From: Lolium rigidum
Taxonomy: Eukaryota; Streptophyta; Magnoliopsida; Poales; Poaceae
Direction: 5' to 3'
Assembly: GCF_022539505.1 (NCBI RefSeq)
Contig: NC_061510.1
Location: 272,313,687-272,377,686, forward strand
Length of the DNA: 64,000 nucleotides
Translations under genes and position numbers: made by a program
Part shown: one piece after another, positions 1 to 11,095 of the stretch
Layout: every line of letters begins with the position of its first letter
How positions within the stretch are numbered: position 1 is the stretch's first letter
The notes under the pieces: model-generated
The model's database searches: none
What the model was told of the DNA's origin: nothing
What the model saw: only the letters and a program-made list of their open reading frames with translations

Positions 1-333
1 GTTGGATGCGAGTTTTGATCAACGGTTGATACGTGTTAGACTTCCCGAGCTGATGTTGGGATGATAAAACACCTCCATGTGAAGGGACATGGCCCAAAAA
101 ACTCCTCCTCCCAACATCATGTTGGGTCTCACTGCCTACCAGCAGCCATGCCGCTGTGCCGACAGCGTGCCTTGATCTTTCTTCTTTTCAGCACCTTGGT
201 CAACATATCAGCCCCATTGTCATATGTGTGCATCTTCTCAATCTGCATTTGCTTGGAATTCCGCACATCTCGAATCTAATGATAGGAACCTCAATGTGCT
301 TCGACCTCGAATGAAAACTCGCATTTTTTTTTC
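1..333. other. No gene recognised
   Basis: No recognisable gene. A 20-codon plus-strand reading frame runs off the left edge (2-61) and could be the end of a coding region outside the window, but it is too short to assign. A short perfect inverted repeat built on CCCAACAT lies near 110-126. Confidence 0.5.
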
Positions 334-1083
334 TTAGGTGGATGGTACTTTAGTTGTCACAAAACAACACATAATTGTCTTGCTTAAACCCAAGCTCAGC
401 GTGCCTTGATCATTCTTTTTTCGCTTGTTGTGGCAGGTCTCTTGTAGGTGCCTCCGAAGTGCTTCTCGAAGGCGATCTTCAGATCGAACAAAATATGGAG
501 TTCTCCGGGAGGTCGCTGAGCCAGGTACGAGCTGGACCAATAAGGTACAGCTGGAACATGCGGCAGGCTATTTTCTGGTTCCCTCCGGCGAAGTTGACTG
601 CATTGAAATAGTCCTCGATCCAGGTATCGGGCCTTTCGCTGCCATCGTAGTGCTTCAGATTTCCGGGTAGCTTAAGGTTCATGCCTCTTGGCGTTGGTTC
701 CTCCCGGATCATCCTGCCAAAGCATTTTGCGTCAATGTATTCAGATCTGTATTCGTTGAGACATTCCCTTGCGTCACGCGGGCCACTGCAGGGGGATATT
801 GAACGAGAGCGAGATCTTCGGCCTCCGCCTCCGCCTCCACCTCCTCCACTAGGTGGTGGGGAGGGAGATCTGCGAGGGGGCCTGTGGGACCTTTTGCTTC
901 AACCTTGAGATTCATCGCGCCCTTCCTGCTGCTGACTCCGGCTTCAGTGGCTACCTTCTCCGTGATGGCGGTCGATCCTCCTCGCGTCCTTCGTTCCGGC
1001 TTCGACGAGGTTCCGGCGTGCGCTCCGTTTTCCGATTCCTCTGATGTACCACGTTCTCGCGGATATTGATTCCACCAGGCCAT
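334..1083 (-). pseudogene. Ty3/gypsy gag remnant, frameshifted
   Basis: This is the remains of a retrotransposon gag (capsid) gene read from 1083 downwards. The first segment (1083-709) is a low-complexity, Gly/Glu-rich leader. After a frame change near 710 comes a typical retrotransposon gag core (712-479), with the motif MNLKLPGNLKHYDGSERPDTW followed by RMFQLYLIGPARTWLSDLP. A second frame change near 485 moves into a third frame that carries FDLKIAFEKHFGGTYKRPA. The gene is therefore broken in at least two places. No zinc knuckle, protease or polymerase follows towards position 1, so this is a fragment. The family assignment rests on the capsid motifs and is firm at the Ty3/gypsy gag level; the exact family is not determined. 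Confidence 0.8.
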
Positions 1084-1191
1084 GGGGTCTAGTGTTTCCG
1101 ACTGGACTTTGGCGGCGTGGTGGCGGAGGAGGACACGGGATCCGAGGCGAAGGTGACTGATGTCTACGGGAGCTTCTATTCTTGTAGACAG

Positions 1192-2236
1192 TGTTGGGCC
1201 TCCAAGAGCAGAGGTTTGTAGAACAGCAGCAAGTTTCCCTTAAGTGGATCACCCAAGGTTTATCGATCTCGGGGAGGAAGAGGTCAAAGATATCCCTCTC
1301 ATGCAACCCTGCAACCACAAAGCAAGAAGTCTCTTGTGTCCCCAACACACCTAATAGGTGCACTAGTTCGGCGAAGAGATAGTGAAATACAGGTGGTATG
1401 AATAAGTAGTGGCAACGGCACCAGAAAAGTGCTTTGCCTAGGACAGTAAACAAGCAGTAGTAACGCATCAGTAGTAACGCAGTAAAATAGTAAACAAACA
1501 ACGATAGCAGTATTTAGGAACAAGGCCTAGGGATTAGACTTTCACTAGTGGACACTCTCAACATTGATCACATAACAGAATAGATAGATGCATACTCTAC
1601 ACTCTTGTTGGATGATGAACACATTGCGTAGGATTACACGAACCCTCAATGCCGGAGTTAACAAGCTCCACAATAATGCTCATATTTTAGTAACCTTTAG
1701 TGTAAGATAGATCAAAAGACTAAACCAAGTACTAACATAGCATGCACACTTGTCACCTTCATGCATATGTAGGAGGAATAGATCACATCAATATTATCAT
1801 AGCAATAGTTAACTTCGCAATCTACAAGAGATCATGATCATAGCATAAACCAAGTACTAACACGGTGCACACCCTGTCACCTTTGCACACATGCAGGAGG
1901 AATAAAACTACTTTAATAACATTGCTAGAGTAGCACATAGATAAATTGTGATACAAACACATTGCAATCATAAAGAGATATAAATAAGCACCTCACTATG
2001 CCATTCAACGATGAATAAGTATTCTCGTGAAATATAGCCTAAGAGACCCACACGGTGCACACACTCGTCACCTTTACACACGTGGGACAAGGAGTCTCCG
2101 GAGATCACATAGGTAAAACTCACTTGACTAGCATAATGACATCTAGATTACAAGCATCATCATATGAATCTCAATCATGTAAGGCAGCTCATGAGATTAT
2201 TGTATTGAAGTACATAGGAGAGAGATGAACCACATA
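1192..2236 (-). repeat. LTR-like sequence of the gag-bearing element
   Basis: AT-rich, gene-free sequence directly upstream of the minus-strand gag. Its gag-proximal edge starts TGTTGGGCC at 1192, which on the minus strand is an LTR ending in CA. It contains three diverged copies of a motif pairing GTGCACAC with TGTCACCTT (near 1740, 1865 and 2055). The sequence is cut at 2237 by a CACTA terminus, so its far end is not visible. LTR identity is inferred from position and edge bases only; no second LTR copy is present for comparison. Confidence 0.45.
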
Positions 2237-2250
2237 CACTACAAGAAAAG
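2237..2250 (+). repeat. CACTA-1 terminal inverted repeat, left end
   Basis: CACTACAAGAAAAG matches the canonical terminus of grass CACTA (En/Spm) transposons. It lies at the abrupt change from LTR-like sequence to GC-rich subterminal repeats. The three bases before it (ATA) would be one copy of the 3-bp target duplication. The matching right terminus was not found in the window. Confidence 0.85.
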
Positions 2251-2915
2251 TTCTGATAGACAACGTCTCAAAATCGTCCGCTAAGGGGTATTTTTCGTCG
2301 CCTATGGGCCTAACCCGACGATATGGGTTCTGTTGTCGAAACTGCGTCAAGCAAAGTCCTACGACGATTTTTTCGGTCCGTCGCGCTTGGGCGCCCTTCC
2401 GCCACGGAAAATCGGACCGTTGCCCAAGTGTTTCCGGGAGCCCGTTGACTGCTGACGTCATGCAAACTGACACGTGGCAGACGCCGTTAACTGGCACTTA
2501 ACGGCGTTAACCGGCCGAAACCCCGTGGTAGATGGTAGGCCCACACGAGGCCTGCCACGTCTTAAGCGGGCCGGCCCATTAAGTTTGCGGGCCGGGCCAG
2601 CCTGACTTAGTTTGACCGGTCAACTATATAGCTGGGCTGGTCCATTAGTTACGTGGGCCGGGCCTAACCTCTAAGGTTGATCGGTCAAAACTTTAATGGG
2701 CCGGCCCACTAAGCATGTGGGCCGGGCCGAATGCACTCGTTTGACCGGTCAACAGGCAAAAGGGCCGGCCCACAAGACATGTGGGTCCCACTTTCTCGTT
2801 ATCGGGCCGGCCCATTTACAAAGTGGGGTCCACATTAAAGCAAATGGGCCGGCCCAAGAAGTTAGTGGGCCGGCCCAATTAGCATGTGGGTCCCACTTTC
2901 CAGTTAAAAGGCCGC
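2237..2915 (+). mobile_element. CACTA-1 left end with subterminal repeats
   Basis: The first block of a CACTA DNA transposon. After the terminus, about 300 bp of moderately GC-rich leader gives way at about 2560 to repeated GGGCCGGCCCA palindromes spaced through to 2915, of the kind that serve as transposase-binding sites in this superfamily. At 2916 the block is interrupted by LTR retrotransposon A. The same repeats resume at 11096, which shows that A inserted into this element. Confidence 0.8.
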
Positions 2916-4514
2916 TGATACGTCTCCAACGTATCGATAATTTCTTGTGTTCCATGCCACATTATTGATGTTATCTACATGTTTTATGCACACTTTATGT
3001 CATATTCGTGCATTTTCCGGAACTAACCTATTAACAAGATGCCGAAGTGCCGATTCTTTGTTTTCTGCTGTTTTTGGTTTCGAAATCCTAGTAAAGAAAT
3101 ATTCTCGGAATTGGACGAAATAAAAGCCCGGAGGCCTATTTTCTCACGAAGCTTCCGGAAGTCCGAAGGAGAGACGAAGAGGGGCCACGGGGTGGCCAAA
3201 CCCTAGGGCGGCGCGGCCCCACCCCGGCCGCGCCGGCCTGTGGTGTGGGCCCCCGTGCCGCCTCTCGACTTGCCCTTCCGCCTACAAATAGCCTCCGTGA
3301 CGAAACCCCCGATGCCGAGAGCCACGATACGGAAAACATTGCGAGACGCCGTCGCCGCCGATCCCATCTCGGGGGATCCTGGAGATCGCCTCCGGCACCC
3401 TGCCGGAGAGGGGATTCATCTCCCGGAGGACTCTACACCGCCATGGTCGCCTCCGGAGTGATGAGTGAGTAGTCTACCCCTGGACTATGGGTCCATAGCG
3501 GTAGCTAGATGGTTGTCTTCTCCCCATTGTGCTATCATTGTCGGATCTTGTGAGCTGCCTATCATGATCAAGATCATCTATATGTAATTCTATATGTTGC
3601 GTTTGTTGGGATCCGATGAATAGAGAATACTTGTTATGTTGATTATCAAAGTTATGCTTATGTGTTGTTTATGATCTTGCATGCTCTCCGTTATTAGTAG
3701 ATGCTCCGGCCAAGTAGATGCTTTTAACTCCAAGAGGGAGTACTTATGCTCGATAGTGGGTTCATGCCGCATTGACACCAGGACGATGTGAGAAAGTTCT
3801 AAGGTTGTGTTGTCTTGTTGCCACTAGGGATAAAACATTGATGCTATGTCTAAGGATGTAGTTGTTGATTACATTACGCACCATACTTAATGCAATTGTC
3901 TGTTGCTTTGCAACTTAATGCTGGAGGGGTTCGGATGATAACCTGAAGGTGGACTTTTTAGGCATAGATGCGGTTGGATGGCGGTCTATGTACTTTGTCG
4001 TAATGCCCAATTAAATCTCACTATACTCATCATGATATGTATGTGCATTGTCATGCTCTCTTTATTTGTCAATTGCCCAAGCTGTAATTTGTTCACCCAA
4101 CATGCTTGTTCGTCTTATGGGAGAGACACCTCTAGTGAACTGTGGACCCCGGTCCAATTCTCTTTCTTGAAATACAATCTACTGCAATACTTGTTTTTAC
4201 TTGTTTTCTCTCGCAAACAATCATCTTCCACACAATACGGTTAATCCTTTGTTACGAGCAAGCCGGTGAGATTGACAACCTCATCTGTTTCGTTGGGGCA
4301 AAGTAGCTTTGGTTGTGTTGTGCGGGTTCCACGTTGGCGCCGGAATCTCCGGTGTTGCGCCGCACTACATCCCGCCGCCATCAACCTTCAACGTGCTTCT
4401 TGGCTCCTCCTGGTTCGATAAACCTTGGTTTCTTTACGAGGGAAAACTTGCTGCTGTGCGCATCATACCTTCCTCTTGGGGTTGCCCAACGAACGTGTGA
4501 AATACACGCCATCA
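2916..4514 (+). repeat. 5' LTR of element A
   Basis: About 1.6 kb, beginning TGATACGTCTCC and ending near GCCATCA. It aligns along its whole length with 9491-11094. By eye the two copies differ by roughly a dozen substitutions and about as many one- to two-base indels. Short ORFs inside it have no family match and are not coding. Confidence 0.92.
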
Positions 4515-4524
4515 AGCTCTTTTA

Positions 4525-4542
4525 CGGCGCCGTTGCCGGGGA
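4525..4542 (+). other. Primer-binding site, tRNA-Asp type
   Basis: GGCGCCGTTGCCGGGGA is complementary to the 3' end of plant tRNA-Asp; the usual leading T is C here. It lies about 10 bp past the LTR edge, which is normal for this group. It marks the start of minus-strand DNA synthesis. Confidence 0.8.
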
Positions 4543-4768
4543 GATCAAGACACGCTGCAAGGGGAGTCTCCACTTCTCAATCTCTTTACTTTGTTTTTGT
4601 CTTGCTTTATTTTATTTACTACTTTGTTTGCTGCACTAAATCAAAATACAAAAAAATTAGTTGCTAGTTTTACTTTATTTGCTATCTTGTTCTGCTATAT
4701 CAAAAACACAAAAAAATTAGTTTACTTGCATTTACTTTATCTAGTTTGCTTTATTTACTATTGCTAAA

Positions 4769-6004
4769 ATGGCCAACGCTGAAAATACTAAGTTGTGTGA
4801 CTTCACAACCACAAATAATAATGATTTCTTATGCACACCTATTGCTCCACCTGCTACTACAGTAGAATTCTTTGAAATTAAACCTGCTTTCTTGAATCTT
4901 GTCATGAAAGATCAATTTTACGGAATTAGTTACGATGATGCTGCTGCCCATCTTAATAATTTTGTTGAACTATGCGAAATGCAAAAATATAAAGATGTAG
5001 ATGGTGATATTATTAAACTAAAATTGTTCCCTTTCTCATTAAGAGGAAGAGCTAAAGATTGGTTGCTATCTCTGCCTAAGAATAGTATTGATTCATGGAC
5101 TAAATGCAAGGATGCTTTTATTGGTAGATATTATCCCCCTGCTAAAATTATATCTTTGAGGAGTAGCATAATGAATTTTAAACAATTAGATACTGAACAT
5201 GTTGCTCAAGCTTGGGAAAGAATGAAATCTCTGGTTAAAAATTGCCCAACCCATGGAGTGACTACTTGGATGATCATCCAAACCTTCTATGCGGGACTAA
5301 ATTTTTCTTCGCGGAATTTATTGGATTCAGCTGCTGGAGGTACCTTTATGTCCATCACTCTTGGTGAAGCAACAAAGCTTCTTGATAATATGATGATCAA
5401 TTACTCTGAATGGCACACGGAAAGAGCTCCACAAGGTAAGAAGGTAAATTCAGTTGAAGAATCCTCTTCCTTGAATGATAAGGTTGATGCTATTATGTCT
5501 ATGCTTGCGAATGATAGGACTAATGTTGATCCTAATAATGTTCCGTTAGCTTCATTGGTTGCACAAGAAGAACATGTTGATGTAAACTTCATTAAAAATA
5601 ATAATTTCAACAACAATGCTTATCGGAACAATTCTAGTAATAACTATAGGCCATATCCTTATAATAATGGCAACGGCTATGGTAATTCTTATGGAAATTC
5701 TTACAACAATAATAGGAATTCACCCCCTGGACTTGAAGCCATGCTTAAAGAATTTATTAGTACACAAACTGCCTTTAACAAATCTGTTGAGGAAAAGCTC
5801 AATAAAATTGATATTCTTGTTTCTAGAGTTGATAGTCTTGCCTCTGATGTTGATCTTTTGAAATCGAAAGTTATGCCTAATAGGGATATTGAAAATAAAA
5901 TTGTTACTACAGCAAATGCCATCCAAGTTAGAATTAATGAGAATATAAGATTAATGGCTGAAGCTAGCGTGCTAGGTGGGATAGAGAAGAAAATGAAAAA
6001 CTAG
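4769..6004 (+). CDS. gag: Gag polyprotein of element A
   Basis: A 411-codon ORF encoding the capsid protein that packages the element's RNA into cytoplasmic particles. The retrotransposon gag core lies at about residues 35-215, with FSLRGRAKDWLLSLP and the following IDSWTKCKDAFIGRYYPP, which are Athila-type signatures. Residues 270-315 are Asn/Tyr/Gly-rich, and a predicted coiled coil with LASDVDLLKSKV lies near 355-375. No CCHC zinc knuckle is visible. The ATG at 4769 (context AAAATGG) follows a long AT-rich leader after the primer-binding site. The ORF stops at TAG 6002-6004; just past it the neighbouring frame continues coding-like sequence, so the stop comes from a one-base frameshift and the original protein was longer. 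Confidence 0.85.
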   Translation: MANAENTKLCDFTTTNNNDFLCTPIAPPATTVEFFEIKPAFLNLVMKDQFYGISYDDAAAHLNNFVELCEMQKYKDVDGDIIKLKLFPFSLRGRAKDWLLSLPKNSIDSWTKCKDAFIGRYYPPAKIISLRSSIMNFKQLDTEHVAQAWERMKSLVKNCPTHGVTTWMIIQTFYAGLNFSSRNLLDSAAGGTFMSITLGEATKLLDNMMINYSEWHTERAPQGKKVNSVEESSSLNDKVDAIMSMLANDRTNVDPNNVPLASLVAQEEHVDVNFIKNNNFNNNAYRNNSSNNYRPYPYNNGNGYGNSYGNSYNNNRNSPPGLEAMLKEFISTQTAFNKSVEEKLNKIDILVSRVDSLASDVDLLKSKVMPNRDIENKIVTTANAIQVRINENIRLMAEASVLGGIEKKMKN

Positions 6005-6884
6005 CTAAAGAGAAAAATATAGCTAAAGTTTGGACTATTACCACCACTAGTAATGCTAATGCTACACATGTTGCTGCACCTCCTACTCATACTAATAAAA
6101 GAATTGGTGTTAGCAATGTTTCCACTTCTAATGCAAAGCGCGAAAAACTGCTGAAGCTGCTAAAGCTAGCTGAAACTGCTGCGATAAAGCTGCTGAAATT
6201 TTTTCCAACATTGGGGATGATGATCCCATTGCTTTAGATTATAATGGTTTGAATTTTGATGATTGCCACATCTCTGAAGTTATAAAGTTCTTGCAAAAAC
6301 TTGCTAAAAGTCCTAATGCTAGTGCTATAAATTTGGCTTTCACGCATCATATTACAAATGCTCTCATAAAAGCTAGAGAAGAGAAACTAGAGCGCGAAGC
6401 CTCTATTCCTAAAAAGCTAGAAGATGGTTGGGAGCCCATCATTAAGATGAAGGTTAAAGATTTTGATTGTAATGCTTTATGTGATCTTGGTGCAAGTATT
6501 TACTGTTATGCCGAAGAAAATTTATAATATGCTTGACTTGCCACCGCTGAAAAATTGTTATTTGGATGTTAATCTTGCTGATCATTCTACAAAGAAACCT
6601 TTGGGTAAAGTTGATAATGTTCGCATTACCGTTAACAATAATCTTGTTCCCGTTGATTTTGTTGTCTTGGATATTGAATGCAATGCATCTTGTCCAATTA
6701 TATTGGGAAGACCTTTTCTTGAGCTGTTGGTGCTATTATTGATATGAGGGAAGGTAATATAAAATATCAATTTCCTCTCAAGAAAGGTATGGAACACTTC
6801 CCTAGAAAGAGAATGAAGGTACCTTATGATTCTATCATTAGAACAAATTATGATGTTGATGCTTCATCTCTCGATGTTACTTGA
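6005..6884 (+). pseudogene. Gag C-terminus and aspartic protease remnant
   Basis: Continuation of the gag-protease reading frame, broken by several frame changes. Coding-like blocks are spread over three frames: a Lys/Ala-rich linker (6005-6230), FDDCHISEVIKFLQKLAKSP (from 6258), and a retropepsin-like domain (about 6430-6880) with CNALCDLGAS, where DLGAS takes the place of the usual D-T/S-G active site, and CPIILGRPFL as the downstream ILG motif. The natural end is probably TGA 6882-6884. The protease would have matured the gag polyprotein, but this copy cannot make it. Confidence 0.75.
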
Positions 6885-9476
6885 TACACACTTTACGCGC
6901 CTAGGCTGAAAGGCGTTAAAAAAGCGCTTATGGGAGACAACCCATGTTTTTACCTACAGTACTTTGTTTTTATTTTGTGTCTTGGAAGTTGTTTACTACT
7001 GTAGCAACCTCTCCTTATCTTAGTTTTGAGTTTTGTTGTGCCAAGTTAAGCCGTTGATAGAAAAGTAAGTACTAGATTTGGATTACTGCGCAGTTCCAGA
7101 TTTCTTTGCTGTCACGAATCTGAGCCCACTGCCCTGCAGGAAGCTCAGAAAATTATGCCAATTTACGTGCATGATCCTCAGATATGTACGCAACTTTCAT
7201 TCAATTTGAGCATTTTCATTTGAGCAAGTCTGGTGCCATTTTAAAATTCGTCAATACGAACTGTTCTGTTTTGACAGATTCTGCCTTTTATTTCGCATTG
7301 CCTCTTTCGCTATGTTGGATGAATTTCTTTGATCCACTAATGTCCAGTAGCATTATGCAATGTCCAGAAGTGTTAAGAATGATTGTGTCACCTCTGAATA
7401 TGTCAATTTATATTGTGCACTAACCCTCTAATGAGTTGTTTCGAGTTTGGTGTGGAGGAAGTTTTCAAGGATCAAGAGAGGAGTATGATGCAACATGATC
7501 AAGGAGAGTGAAAGCTCTAAGCTTGGGGATGCACCCGGTGGTTCACCCCTGCATATATCAAGAAGACTCAAGCGTCTAAGCTTGGGGATGCCCAAGGCAT
7601 CCCCTTCTTCATCAACAAATTATCGGGTTCCTCCCCTGAAACTACATTTTTATTCGGCCACATCTTATGTGCTTTTTCTTGGAGCGTCGGTTTGTTTTTG
7701 TTTTTGTTTTGTTTGAATAAAATGGATCCTAGCATTCACTTTATGGGAGAGATACACACTCCGCTGTAGCATATGGACAAATATGTCCTTGGTTTCTACT
7801 CATAGTATTCATGGCGAAGTTTCTCCTTCGTTAAATTGTTATATGGTTGGAATTGGAAAATGATACATGTAGTAATTGCTATAAATGTCTTGGGTAATGT
7901 GATACTTGGCAATTGTTGTGCTCATGTTTAAGCTCTTGCATCATATGCTTTGCACCCATTAATGAAGAAATACATAGAGCATGCTAAAATTTGGTTTGCA
8001 TATTTGGTTTCTCTAAGGTCTAGATAATTTCTAGTTTTGAGTTTGAACAACAAGGAAGACGGTATAGAGTCTTATAATGCTTTCAATATGTCTTTTATGT
8101 GAGTTTCTGTTGTACTAGTTCATCCTTGTGTTTGCTTCAAATAAGCCTTGCTAGCCTAAACCTTGTATCGAGAGGGAATACTTCTCATGCATCCAAAATA
8201 CTTGAGCCAACCACTATGCCATTTGTGTCCACCATACCTACCTACTACATGGTATTTTCCAGCCATTCCAAAGTAAATTGCTTGAGTGCTACCTTTAAAA
8301 TTCCATCATTCACCTTTGCAATATATAGCTCATGGGACAAATAGCTTAAAAACTATTGTGGTATTGAATATGTAATTATGCACTTTATCTCTTATTAAGT
8401 TGCTTGTTGTGCGATAACCATGTTTGCTGGGAACGCCATCAACTCATTGTTGAATTTCATGTGAGTTGCTATGCATGTTCGTCTTGTACGAAGTAAGGGC
8501 GATCTACATCGAGTTGAATGGTTTGAGCATGCATATTGTGAGAGAAGAACATTGGGCCGCTAACTAAAGCCATGATTCCATGGTGGAAGTTTCAGTTTTG
8601 GACAAACATCCTCAAATCTCTAATGAGAAAAGAATTAATTGTTGTTGAATGCTTAAAGCATTAAAAGAGGAGTCCATTATACTGTTGTCTATGTTGTCCC
8701 GGTATGGATGTCTAAGTTGAGAATAATCAAAAGCGAGAAATCCAAATGCGAGCTTTCTCCTTAGACCTTTGTACGAGGCGGCATAGAGGTACCCCTTTGT
8801 GATACTTGGTTAAAGCATATGTATTGCGGTGATAATCCGGGTAGTCCAAGCTAATTAGGACAAGGTGCGAGCACTATTAGTACACTATGCATGAGGCTTG
8901 CAACTTATAAGATATAATTTACATGATGCATATGCTTTATTACTACCGTTGACAAAATTGTTTCATGTTTTCAAAATCAAAGCTCTAGCACAAATATAGC
9001 AATCGATGCTTTTCCTCTATGAGGACCATTCTCTTTACTTTTATGTTGAGTCGGTTCACCTATTTCTCTCCACCTCAAGAAGCAAACACTTGTGTGAGCT
9101 GTGCATTGATTCCTACATACTTGCTTATTGCACTTATTATATTACTCTATGTTGACAATATCCATGAGATATACATGTTACAAGTTGAAAGCAACCGCTG
9201 AAACTTAATCTTCTTTTGTGTTGCTTCAATACCTTTACTTTGAATTATTGCTTTATGAGTTAACTCTTATGCAAGACTTATTGATGCTTGTCTTGAAGTG
9301 CTATTCATGAAAAGTCTTTGCTTTATGATTCACTTGTTTACTCATGTCATACACATTGTTTTGATCGCTGCATTCTCTACATATGCTTTACAAATAGTAT
9401 GATCAAGTTTATGATGGCATGTCACTCCAGAAATTATCTTTGTTATCGTTTTACCTGCTCGGGACGAGCGAGAACT
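6885..9476 (+). other. Non-coding internal region of element A
   Basis: About 2.6 kb with no gene. Autonomous relatives would carry reverse transcriptase and integrase here, and none of their motifs is present in any frame. Two extra copies of a polypurine-like motif, AAGCTTGGGGATGC, lie near 7519 and 7578. ORFs of 60-90 codons here have no family match. Confidence 0.75.
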
Positions 9477-9490
9477 AAGCTTAGGGATGC
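9477..9490 (+). other. Polypurine tract of element A
   Basis: AAGCTTAGGGATGC immediately precedes the 3' LTR, the position where plus-strand DNA synthesis is primed. It is less purine-pure than that of element B (31946-31960) but has the same AAGCTT-G core. Confidence 0.75.
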
Positions 9491-11094
9491 TGATACGTCT
9501 CCAACGTATCGATAATTTCTTGTGTTCCATGCCACATTATTGATGTTATCTACATGTTTTATGCACACTTTATGTCATATTCGTGCATTTTACGGAACTA
9601 ACCTATTAACAAGATGCCGAAGTGCCGATTCTTGTTTTACTGCTGTTTTTGGTTTCAGAAATCCTAGTAAAGAAATATTCTCGGAATTGGACGAAATAAA
9701 AGCCCGGAGGCCTATTTTCTCACGAAGCTTCCGGAAGTCCGAAGGACGAGACGAAGAGGGGCCACGGGGTGGCCAAACCCTAGGGCGGCGCGGCCCCACC
9801 CTGGCCGCGCCGGCCTGTGGTGTGGGCCCCCGTGCCGCCTCTCGACTTGCCCTTCCGCCTACATAATAGCCTCCGTGACGAAACCCCCGATACCGAGAGC
9901 CACGATACGGAAAACATTGCGAGACGCCGTCGCCGCCGATCCCATCTCGGGGGATCACGGAGATCGCCTCCGGCACCCTGCCGGAGAGGGAATCATCTCC
10001 CGGAGGACTCTACACCGCCATGGTCGCCTCCGGAGTGATGAGTGAGTAGTCTACCCCTGGACTATGGGTCCATAGCGGTAGCTAGATGGTTGTCTTCTCC
10101 CCATTGTGCTATCATTGTCGGATCTTGTGAGCTGCCTATCATGATCAAGATCATCTATATGTAATTCTATATGTTGCGTTTGTTGGGATCCGATGAATAG
10201 AGAATACTTGTTATGTTGATTATCAAAGTTATGCTTATGTGTTGTTTATGATCTTGCATGCTCTCCGTTATTAGTAGATGCTGCGGCCAAGTAGATGCTT
10301 TTAACTCCAAGAGGGAGTACTTATGCTCGATAGTGGGTTCATGCTGCATTGACACACAGGACGATGATGAGAAAGTTCTAAGGTTGTGTTGTCTTGTTGC
10401 CACTAGGGATAAAACATTGATGCTATGTCTAAGGATGTAGTTGTTGATTACATTACGCACCATACTTAATGCAATTGTACTGTTGCTTTGCAACTTAATG
10501 CTTGGAGGGGTTCGGATGATAACACTGAAGGTGGACTTTTTAGGCATAGATGCGGTTGGATGGCGGTCTATGTACTTTGTCGTAATGCCCAATTAAATCT
10601 CACTATACTCATCATGATATGTATGTGCATTGTCATGCTCTCTTTATTTGTCAATTGCCCAAGCTGTAATTTGTTCACCCAACATGCTTGTTCGTCTTAT
10701 GGGAGAGACACCTCTAGTGAGCTGTGGACCCCGGTCCAATTCTCTTTCTTGAAATACAATCTCTTGCAATACTTGTTTTTCTTGTTTTCTCTGCAAACAA
10801 TCATCTTCCACACAATACGGTTAATCCTTTGTTACGGCAAGCCGGTGAGATTGACAACCTCACTTTGTTTCGTTGGGGCAAAGTAGCTTTGGTTGTGTTG
10901 TGCGGGTTCCACGTTGGCGCCGGAATCTCCGGTGTTGCGCCGCACTACATCCCGCCGCCATCAACCTTCAACGTGCTTCTTGGCTCCTCCTGGTTCGATA
11001 AACCTTGGTTTCTTTACGAGGGAAAACTTGCTTGCTGTGCGCATCATACCTTCCTCTTGGGGTTGCCCAACGAACGTGTGAAATACACGCCATC
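9491..11094 (+). repeat. 3' LTR of element A
   Basis: Full-length partner of 2916-4514, starting TGATACGTCTCC and ending at the shared ACACGCCATC. Beyond it the CACTA-1 repeats resume. Confidence 0.92.
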
Positions 11095-11095
11095 G

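Larger units (their letters stand above)
2916..11094 (+). mobile_element. LTR retrotransposon A, Athila-like, gag/protease only
   Basis: An 8.2-kb element with both LTRs, a primer-binding site matching tRNA-Asp, a gag ORF, a decayed protease and a polypurine tract. There is no reverse transcriptase, RNase H or integrase between the protease (ending about 6884) and the 3' LTR, so it is non-autonomous. It sits inside the CACTA-1 subterminal repeats. Left flanking bases are GCCGC; a clean 5-bp target duplication could not be confirmed because the exact right LTR edge is ambiguous (11094 or a few bases further). The gag and protease motifs place it in the Athila-like branch of Ty3/gypsy. Confidence 0.9.

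Noticed and set aside
1545..1560. CACTAGTGGACACT, similar to a CACTA end
   Set aside because: It lies inside continuous LTR-like sequence with no subterminal repeats or sequence change.
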